Shown here piece by piece: positions 1 to 6,029 of a DNA stretch of 6,029 nucleotides (position 1 is the first letter of the stretch; the number at the start of each line of letters is the position of its first letter). Both the position numbers and the translations under genes were made by a program. The notes under the pieces are model-generated. The model did not search any database and was not told the DNA's origin. It was given only the letters and a program-made list of their open reading frames with translations. The DNA is taken from contig CAISKG010000093.1 of assembly GCA_903885855.1 (NCBI GenBank), positions 1 to 6,029 of the forward strand. Direction: 5' to 3'. The DNA is from an uncultured Planctomycetaceae bacterium. Its GTDB lineage: Bacteria > Planctomycetota > Planctomycetia > Pirellulales > UBA1268.

Positions 1-4
1 CCGC

Positions 5-2095
<2,091 letters not shown>

Positions 2096-2212
2096 GGGAC
2101 CGGTGCACCTGCAGGGGGGAAACGGGACGGGGAAGGCGACAAGGCGGGGACGGGGCGGGAGGGACACACGGGGCGTGCCCCCGGACCGGATCGGCGGCGA
2201 TCGCCGGCGGCT

Positions 2213-2234
2213 CGGTGCCCTGGGGGAGGCACCG
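2213..2234. promoter_or_regulatory. Inverted repeat, candidate operator
   Basis: CGGTGCC and GGCACCG form a perfect 7-bp inverted repeat separated by 8 bases. The right arm ends 16 bases before the TATACT element at 2251, so it occupies the expected -35 position of the rightward promoter. This could be a repressor or activator site for the CPBP gene or for fusA, but such repeats also occur by chance in GC-rich DNA. A 12-bp palindrome, CGGCGATCGCCG, lies just to the left at 2195-2206. No known regulator motif is recognised. Confidence 0.3.
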
Positions 2235-2248
2235 TGGAAGAATCCGCC

Positions 2249-2256
2249 ACTATACT
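2249..2256. promoter_or_regulatory. Probable -10 element, possibly bidirectional
   Basis: ACTATACT contains TATACT on the plus strand (2251-2256) and TATAGT on the minus strand (2249-2254); each matches 5 of 6 positions of the TATAAT consensus. This AT-rich island stands out in very GC-rich surroundings. Rightward, transcription would start near 2263 and give a leader of about 16 bases before the CPBP start. Leftward, it would start near 2242 and give a leader of about 150 bases for fusA. No good TTGACA-like -35 box is visible in either direction. Confidence 0.45.
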
Positions 2257-2270
2257 CCCCGGGGCCCAAT

Positions 2271-2274
2271 GAGG
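2271..2274 (+). promoter_or_regulatory. Short ribosome binding site (GAGG)
   Basis: GAGG ends 4 bases before the ATG at 2279. The spacing is short but usable, and together with the TATACT element upstream it favours 2279 over the next in-frame ATG at 2327. Confidence 0.4.
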
Positions 2275-2278
2275 ACAG

Positions 2279-3181
2279 ATGACCTGCATCCCGCCCCGGC
2301 CTCCCGGGTCGGCCGGAGCCCCGTCGATGCCCGTCGATGCCACCCCCGAGCCCCCCTCGCCCGGCAGCCCTGCCGACGCCGCGGGCACCGGCGGGCGCCC
2401 CGGGGCACCGGCTGCCCCGGCCCCGGGGGAGCCCCTCCCGGGCGATTCCGGGCCCGCCCCCGGCCCCGACCATGGCCCCGACCACCCCTGGACCTCCTGC
2501 GCCCTCCCGCTGGCCGCCTTTCTGGCCCTCGAGGGCATCGAGCCCTCCCCGGACGGCGGCGGGCTGGCAGGCATCCTGGGGATTCCCTTCTCGGCCTATC
2601 CGGCGGCCTACGCGGTGCGGATGGCGGTGACGATCGCCCTGGTCGCCTGGCGCTGGCGGTCGATCCGTCCCTGGCTGGGCCGCCCCTCCTGGTGGCCGCC
2701 TCTCCTGGGCGCGGCGCTCGTGATCCCGTGGGTGGCCCTCGCCGGCCTGCAGCGCGACGCGGGCTGGCAGGGATGGCTCTTCGGAATGGGGGCGCGGGCC
2801 GCCTTCGACCCCTTCGCCACGTGGGGGGAAGGGGCGGCCACCGCGCTCTTCTGGCTCGCCGTCCGCGGCTTCGGGCTCGTCGTCCTGATCCCGCTGGTGG
2901 AGGAGCTCTTCCTGCGCGGCTTCCTCATGCGCTACGTCGTCGACGAAGACTTCCGCCGCGTCCCCTTCGGCCTGGTGACGCCGGCGGCGGCCGCGGCCTG
3001 TGCCGCCTGGGCGATCGTCAGCCATCCCGCCGAGGCCGGCGCGGCGCTGGCGTGGTTCGCCGCCGTCACGGGCATCGCCGCGGCCACGCGCCGTCCGATC
3101 GACTGCATCCTCGCCCACGCGGCCACGAACCTCGCCCTCGGGGCCTGGGTGCTGGCCACGGGCGATTGGTGGCTGGTGTGA
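2279..3181 (+). CDS. CPBP-family intramembrane protease, CAAX protease-related
   Basis: Multi-pass inner-membrane protein of 300 residues, likely a glutamic-type intramembrane endopeptidase of the CPBP (CAAX protease/bacteriocin-processing, Abi) superfamily. Residues 1-70 are rich in Pro, Gly and Ala and look disordered. Hydrophobic segments follow at about 72-86, 106-124, 140-156, 185-206, 230-248, 255-270 and 276-294. The core motif EELFLR (208-213) supplies EExxxR; His249 in a SHP context and H280-AAT-N284 (HxxxN) are the other candidate active-site residues. The combination VVDEDFRRVPFG (220-230), CILAHAATN (276-284) and ATGDW (293-297) recalls the 'CAAX prenyl protease-related' family linked to exosortase/PEP-CTERM loci (recalled as TIGR03008); no exosortase is in this window. 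Start at 2279 rests on GAGG and a nearby TATACT; an ATG at 2327 would remove 16 residues. The substrate is unknown. It stops two bases before the GluQRS-like gene. Confidence 0.85.
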   Translation: MTCIPPRPPGSAGAPSMPVDATPEPPSPGSPADAAGTGGRPGAPAAPAPGEPLPGDSGPAPGPDHGPDHPWTSCALPLAAFLALEGIEPSPDGGGLAGILGIPFSAYPAAYAVRMAVTIALVAWRWRSIRPWLGRPSWWPPLLGAALVIPWVALAGLQRDAGWQGWLFGMGARAAFDPFATWGEGAATALFWLAVRGFGLVVLIPLVEELFLRGFLMRYVVDEDFRRVPFGLVTPAAAAACAAWAIVSHPAEAGAALAWFAAVTGIAAATRRPIDCILAHAATNLALGAWVLATGDWWLV

Positions 3182-3183
3182 CG

Positions 3184-4068
3184 ATGCCGTCCCCCGCGCT
3201 CCGCGGCCGGCTCGCTCCCACGCCCACCGGGCTGCTCCATCTCGGCCACGCGCGCACCTTCCATGCCGCCGCGCGCGCCGCCGCCGGGGCCTCGCTCGTG
3301 CTGCGGATCGAGGATCTCGACCGGCCGCGCTGCAAGGAGGCCTACGTCGCCGCCGCGATCGCCGACCTGCGCTGGCTGGGGCTGGAGTGGGACGAGGGCC
3401 CGGACGTCGGCGGCCCCTGCGGCCCCTACCGGCAGTCGGAGCGCGGGGAGTGGTTTCTGGAGGTGTGGCGGCGCCTCGAGGCCGCGGGGGCGATCTATCC
3501 GAGCCCCCATTCGCGCCGCGACGTCGAGGAGGCGGGGCTCGCGCCCCACGACCCCGACGGCGGCGGCGACGACGTGCGCGAGCCCCTCTTTCCCCCCGCG
3601 CTACGGCCTGTGAGGGTGGAGCGGGCGAGCGCCCCGGGCGGGGTGCCGTGGCGCTTCCGCGTGCCGCTGGGGCGCACGATCGCCTTCGCCGATCCGCTCG
3701 CCGGCGATCCTGCCTCCGGCCTGGTGCACCGCACCGCGGGGGTCGATTTCGGCGATTTCGTCGTCTGGCGGCGCGACGATCTGGCCGCCTACGAGCTGGC
3801 CGTGGTGGCCGACGACCATGCCATGGGGATCGGGGAGGTGGTGCGCGGGGCCGACCTCCTCACGAGCACCGCCCGGCAGATCCTCCTCGCCGAGGCCCTC
3901 GGCTGGCCCTCCCCCGCCTTCCGCCACGTGCCGCTGGTGCGCGACCCCTCCGGCCGCCGCTTGGCGAAGCGTGCGGCGAGCCTGTCGATCGACGCGCTGC
4001 GCCGCCGCGGCCACTCCCCCGCCGAGGTCCTCGCCGCGCCGGTCGAGGCGCTCTTCGGCGCCGGCTGA
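3184..4068 (+). CDS. gluQ: Glutamyl-Q tRNA(Asp) synthetase-like protein
   Basis: Truncated GluRS paralogue of 294 residues that would activate glutamate and attach it to queuosine at position 34 of tRNA-Asp, in the cytosol. The class I start RLAPTPTGLLHLGHA (9-23) carries the HIGH-type box HLGH (19-22). VVRGADLL (219-226) and RRLAKRAASLS (258-268), the KMSKS-type loop with Lys262, follow. The chain ends about 30 residues after that loop, so the anticodon-binding domain of a full GluRS (about 470-500 aa) is missing, as is normal for GluQRS. Unusually, the zinc-ligand positions are replaced: the CxC site reads S107-P-H109 and the YxxxC site reads F136-x3-L140. The ATG at 3184 sits two bases after the upstream TGA with no clear Shine-Dalgarno, suggesting coupled translation with the CPBP gene. 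It could instead be a divergent paralogue with another substrate; catalytic motifs argue against a dead gene. Confidence 0.88.
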   Translation: MPSPALRGRLAPTPTGLLHLGHARTFHAAARAAAGASLVLRIEDLDRPRCKEAYVAAAIADLRWLGLEWDEGPDVGGPCGPYRQSERGEWFLEVWRRLEAAGAIYPSPHSRRDVEEAGLAPHDPDGGGDDVREPLFPPALRPVRVERASAPGGVPWRFRVPLGRTIAFADPLAGDPASGLVHRTAGVDFGDFVVWRRDDLAAYELAVVADDHAMGIGEVVRGADLLTSTARQILLAEALGWPSPAFRHVPLVRDPSGRRLAKRAASLSIDALRRRGHSPAEVLAAPVEALFGAG

Positions 4069-4071
4069 CGC

Positions 4072-4093
4072 GCCGGGCGGGTTTCGCCTCGGC
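4072..4093. terminator. Hairpin filling the convergent gap, possible shared terminator
   Basis: GCCG-GGCG (4072-4079), loop GGTTT (4080-4084), then CGCC, a bulged T at 4089, and CGGC (4090-4093) make an 8-bp stem. It lies exactly between the stop codons of the GluQRS-like gene and the histidine kinase gene. Neither strand has a T-run after the stem, so it is not a classic intrinsic terminator. It may still stabilise 3' ends or slow polymerase from both sides. Confidence 0.35.
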
Positions 4094-5566
4094 TCACCCG
4101 GCCGCCATGCCGGGCTCGGCGTGCGGCATGTCGGCCGCCGCTCCGGGGATCGGGAGCCGCACCCGCACGGTCGTCCCCGCGCCCGGGCCCCCGGTGACGC
4201 GGCACTCGCCGCCGAGGAGCCGGGCCCGCTCCTGCATCCCGGTGATGCCGAAGCCCTTCCTCGAGGCCTCGTCGGCGGCGAGGCCCACGCCGTCGTCGCC
4301 CACCTCGACCACGATCTCGTCGCCGCGGCGGGCGAAGAGCAGCCGGGCGTGCCGCGCCTGGCTGTGGCGGCGGATGTTGGAGAAGGCCTCCTGCACGATC
4401 CGGTAGACCGTCACATGGAGCGACGACGGCAGCTCGGCCCCGTCGGAATCGATCGTCGCGTCGACCGCCATCCCGGCGGCCTCGGCCTCGTGCACGAGGG
4501 CCCCCAGTGCCGCGGCGAGGCCGAGGTCGTCGAGCTCCACCGGGCGGATGCCGCGGATCACGCGCCGCCCGTCCTCGATGCCCCGGGCCAGCGCGAGGAT
4601 GGCGTCGTCCAAGGCGCCGAGCTCGGTGGGGCCGAGGCTGGCGGGGCGCAGGCTCTCGAGGAGCATCTTCGCCCCCACGGCGTACTGGATGAGCCCGTCG
4701 TGGAACTCGCGGCACAGGAGCTGCTTTTCCTGCTCCTGGATCTCGATCAGGTTGCGGAGCACCTGCTCCTTGCGCTCGAGGTCGGCCCGGGCGTTGTGGA
4801 GCTCGGTGACGTCGGTGGAGACGCCGCCGATGCCGATCGTGCGCCCGGCGTCGTCGACGATCGGGAACTTCACCGACACCCAGGTGTGGCGGCCGTCGGC
4901 CAGCGGCACGGTCTCCTCGTAGGTCTCCGACTTCCCCGAGTCGATGACCGAGTCGTCGATGGCGACGCGCTTCCGCGCCGTCTCGGGGGGGAGCCAGGCA
5001 TCGGAGCGGGTGCCCTGCCAGCGGTCCTTCATCTCGGGGAAGATCTCGCCGAAGCGGTTGTTGACGAGCACGTAGCGCCCCTCGAGATCCTTGACGTACA
5101 TCAGCGCCGAGGTGTGATCCATGAACTCGCGCAGGTAGGTGTCGCGGCGCCGGGCGCGTTCCTCGGCCGACACCGCGGCCTCGGCCTGGCGCTGCGCGTG
5201 GGTGCGCGAGCGCTGCAGGGCCGCGATGACGAGGATCCCGCCGATCGCGGCGGCGGTGTTGAGGAGCCCGGCGAGCACCGGGCCGGTGATCGGCTCACCC
5301 GGATCCATGTGCGGCGCGACGAACAGCACCACCGACGCCGCCGTGGTGACGACGAGCGTCAGCCAGCCGGGCCCCGCGCCGTGGAGGAAGGTGACCAGCG
5401 GCGCGGCGACCCCCGGGGCGAGGAAGAGCTGGTAGGGTGCCAGGACCGGATCGAGCAGCCAACGCACCCCCACGGCGGCGGCGGCGATCGCGAGCGCCGC
5501 GGCGATCCGCCGGGCCGTGCCCCCGCCCTGGGCCTGATGCGGATGCGGTGAGGGGGGAATGTCCAC
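4094..5566 (-). CDS. Membrane-bound PAS sensor histidine kinase, NarX/DegS-like
   Basis: Sensor kinase of 490 residues that autophosphorylates on histidine and should pass the phosphate to a LuxR/NarL-type response regulator. Four hydrophobic segments near the N-terminus (about 20-37, 41-61, 67-84, 96-117) with LFLAPGVAAPLVTFLHGAGP resemble DUF4118. A short Arg/Glu-rich linker follows (119-142). A PAS domain starts near 145 (VKDLEGRYVLVNNRFGEIF, 158-176) and ends in a PAC segment (229-256). The HisKA_3 region has phospho-acceptor His289 in REFHDGL. The ATPase domain shows the N-box QEAFSNIRRHS (392-402), GDDGVGL (423-429) and GFGITGM (438-444). All key residues are present, so it should be active. 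The GTG at 5564-5566 is the likely start, since it leaves a short tail before the first membrane segment; no Shine-Dalgarno is visible and there is no nearby in-frame ATG. No response regulator is adjacent: downstream is a convergent gene, upstream the tRNA. The signal is unknown. Confidence 0.93.
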   Translation of the reverse strand: MDIPPSPHPHQAQGGGTARRIAAALAIAAAAVGVRWLLDPVLAPYQLFLAPGVAAPLVTFLHGAGPGWLTLVVTTAASVVLFVAPHMDPGEPITGPVLAGLLNTAAAIGGILVIAALQRSRTHAQRQAEAAVSAEERARRRDTYLREFMDHTSALMYVKDLEGRYVLVNNRFGEIFPEMKDRWQGTRSDAWLPPETARKRVAIDDSVIDSGKSETYEETVPLADGRHTWVSVKFPIVDDAGRTIGIGGVSTDVTELHNARADLERKEQVLRNLIEIQEQEKQLLCREFHDGLIQYAVGAKMLLESLRPASLGPTELGALDDAILALARGIEDGRRVIRGIRPVELDDLGLAAALGALVHEAEAAGMAVDATIDSDGAELPSSLHVTVYRIVQEAFSNIRRHSQARHARLLFARRGDEIVVEVGDDGVGLAADEASRKGFGITGMQERARLLGGECRVTGGPGAGTTVRVRLPIPGAAADMPHAEPGMAAG

Positions 5567-5620
5567 GGCGAAGCGCGCTCGCGGGGAGCCGGGCTGGCGG
5601 CGGCACGGCCACCGTTTCCG

Positions 5621-5675
5621 ACGGGCTGTGACGGGCTGCGGAGGCTTGGACGCGGAGGCCGGGACGCGGAGGCCG
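5621..5675. repeat. Short GC-rich tandem repeats
   Basis: Two adjacent 10-base units, ACGGGCTGTG and ACGGGCTGCG (5621-5640), run into a 14-base unit GGACGCGGAGGCCG that is repeated exactly at 5648-5661 and 5662-5675. A degenerate copy at 5634-5647 matches 10 of 14 positions. They lie in the 142-base spacer between the kinase start and the 3' end of the tRNA, in the probable kinase promoter/leader region. No other feature is evident in that spacer. Replication slippage is the simplest explanation. Confidence 0.75.
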
Positions 5676-5708
5676 GGCTACGACCATACCCGATCCGCCG
5701 CCCCGAAG

Positions 5709-5781
<73 letters not shown>

Positions 5782-5787
5782 ACGTCC

Positions 5788-5815
5788 ATCCTACAGAGGG
5801 ACTTTCGCCGGGCAA
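5788..5815 (-). promoter_or_regulatory. Possible promoter of tRNA-Lys
   Basis: On the minus strand, TTGCCC (5810-5815) and TAGGAT (5788-5793) are 16 bases apart; each matches 4 of 6 consensus positions. Position is the main support: the -10 box ends 6 bases before the mature tRNA 5' end, so transcription would start almost at the first tRNA base. Confidence 0.3.
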
Positions 5816-5934
5816 CCTGCGTGCGTGCCGGCCGAAAACCGGCGATTCGCTGCGGAAAACAAGCGGTTCACGCATCGGCACATCAAACGCGATCGCGACA
5901 CCGATTCGCTCCTCCACCGTCGTCGTCGTGGTCA

Positions 5935-5956
5935 GTGGGGGTAGATCTGCCCCCAC
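5935..5956. repeat. 22-bp near-perfect palindrome / hairpin
   Basis: GTGGGGG-T-AGATCT-G-CCCCCAC is symmetric except at one base pair (T5942 against G5949). As plus-strand RNA these two form a U-G pair, giving an 8-bp stem with a 6-base loop; on the minus strand they would be a C-A mismatch. It could be a dimeric regulator site or a transcript-end hairpin. The long T-run needed for a classic terminator is absent on both sides; TTTT occurs only about 14 bases to the right. Confidence 0.6.
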
Positions 5957-5980
5957 GAATGGCACCAGGTTTTAAGTTAG

Positions 5981-6006
5981 GGGTTGGTCTTCCGGCAGAC
6001 CAGCCC
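5981..6006 (+). repeat. Strong hairpin near right edge
   Basis: GGGTTGGTCT (5981-5990) pairs with AGACCAGCCC (5997-6006) around loop TCCGGC: 10 bp with one U-G pair when read as plus-strand RNA. The same position is a C-A mismatch on the minus strand, so a plus-strand transcript folds better. It follows the 5935-5956 hairpin by 24 bases. It could be a leader, a small RNA, or part of a feature cut by the window edge. I do not recognise a known RNA family. Confidence 0.5.
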
Positions 6007-6029
6007 TGTGCGGTCGCTGAGGCGTAGCC

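Larger units (their letters stand above)
5782..6029. other. Intergenic region without a convincing gene
   Basis: Upstream flank of tRNA-Lys, visibly less GC-rich than the rest of the window. Besides the possible tRNA promoter and the two hairpins, it holds a small dyad GCCGG-N7-CCGGC (5827-5843), a (CGT)4 run (5918-5929) and CGCGATCGCG (around 5888-5897). Short open frames show no recognisable protein. On the minus strand, frames entering from the right edge end at TAA codons near 5972-5982, so the 3' end of a gene from outside cannot be excluded. Confidence 0.5.

Noticed and set aside
2096..3118. Upstream extension of the fusA frame adding 341 residues.
   Set aside because: The extension is Arg/Gly/Pro-rich with no EF-G similarity, and it runs antisense to the CPBP gene; EF-G homology starts cleanly at the ATG at 2095.
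2215..3183. In-frame open extension upstream of the GluQRS-like gene, suggesting a fusion protein.
   Set aside because: It is a shifted reading of the CPBP gene, with Arg/Pro-rich low-complexity product; the class I synthetase fold begins right at the ATG at 3184.
3818..5551. Long plus-strand open frame (577 codons) opposite the histidine kinase.
   Set aside because: Antisense shadow: the minus strand carries intact PAS, HisKA_3 and ATPase motifs, while this product has none.
5843..5910. Direct repeat CGATTCGCT at 5843-5851 and 5902-5910, and the (CGT)4 run at 5918-5929.
   Set aside because: Too short and isolated to support a repeat array, CRISPR or iteron origin; no regular spacing or third copy.
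5957..6029. Right-edge sequence as an insertion sequence end or a known structured RNA (SRP RNA, tmRNA, RNase P RNA, rRNA).
   Set aside because: I could not match the conserved core of any of these, and no target-site duplication or transposase is visible within the window.

Overview
The window is a very GC-rich bacterial chromosome segment with ordinary housekeeping and regulatory genes. The best guess for the organism is a planctomycete, on three grounds. The EF-G is of the mtEFG1/spdEFG1 type, known from planctomycetes, spirochaetes and some deltaproteobacteria. The CPBP-type membrane protein resembles the 'CAAX prenyl protease-related' family found beside exosortase/PEP-CTERM systems. Shine-Dalgarno signals are mostly weak or absent. 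The phylum is an inference, not something read directly.

Layout from left to right: (1) 5-2095, minus strand, complete fusA (elongation factor G, 696 aa). (2) 2096-2278, a 183-base divergent intergenic region with a nearly symmetric -10 element (ACTATACT) that could serve both directions and a 7-bp inverted repeat at the expected -35 position of the rightward promoter. (3) 2279-3181, plus strand, a multi-pass CPBP intramembrane protease-like protein with a proline-rich N-terminus. (4) 3184-4068, plus strand, a glutamyl-Q tRNA(Asp) synthetase-like protein, two bases after gene 3 and probably coupled to it. (5) 4069-4093, a 25-base convergent gap almost filled by one hairpin. (6) 4094-5566, minus strand, a membrane sensor histidine kinase (DUF4118-like membrane module, PAS/PAC, HisKA_3, HATPase_c). 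(7) 5567-5708, a spacer with short tandem repeats. (8) 5709-5781, minus strand, tRNA-Lys(UUU). (9) 5782-6029, no convincing gene, less GC-rich, with two strong hairpins near the right edge.

Three of the gene products touch translation: EF-G drives translocation, the GluQRS-like enzyme would modify queuosine in tRNA-Asp, and tRNA-Lys decodes AAA/AAG. Nothing shows that they form one pathway. The kinase has no response regulator beside it, and the CPBP protein has no exosortase or sorting-signal protein in view. I saw no mobile element, CRISPR array or clear new multi-gene system. The items most worth checking are the zinc-ligand-free GluQRS-like protein coupled to a CPBP protease, the divergent promoter region, and the paired hairpins at the right end.
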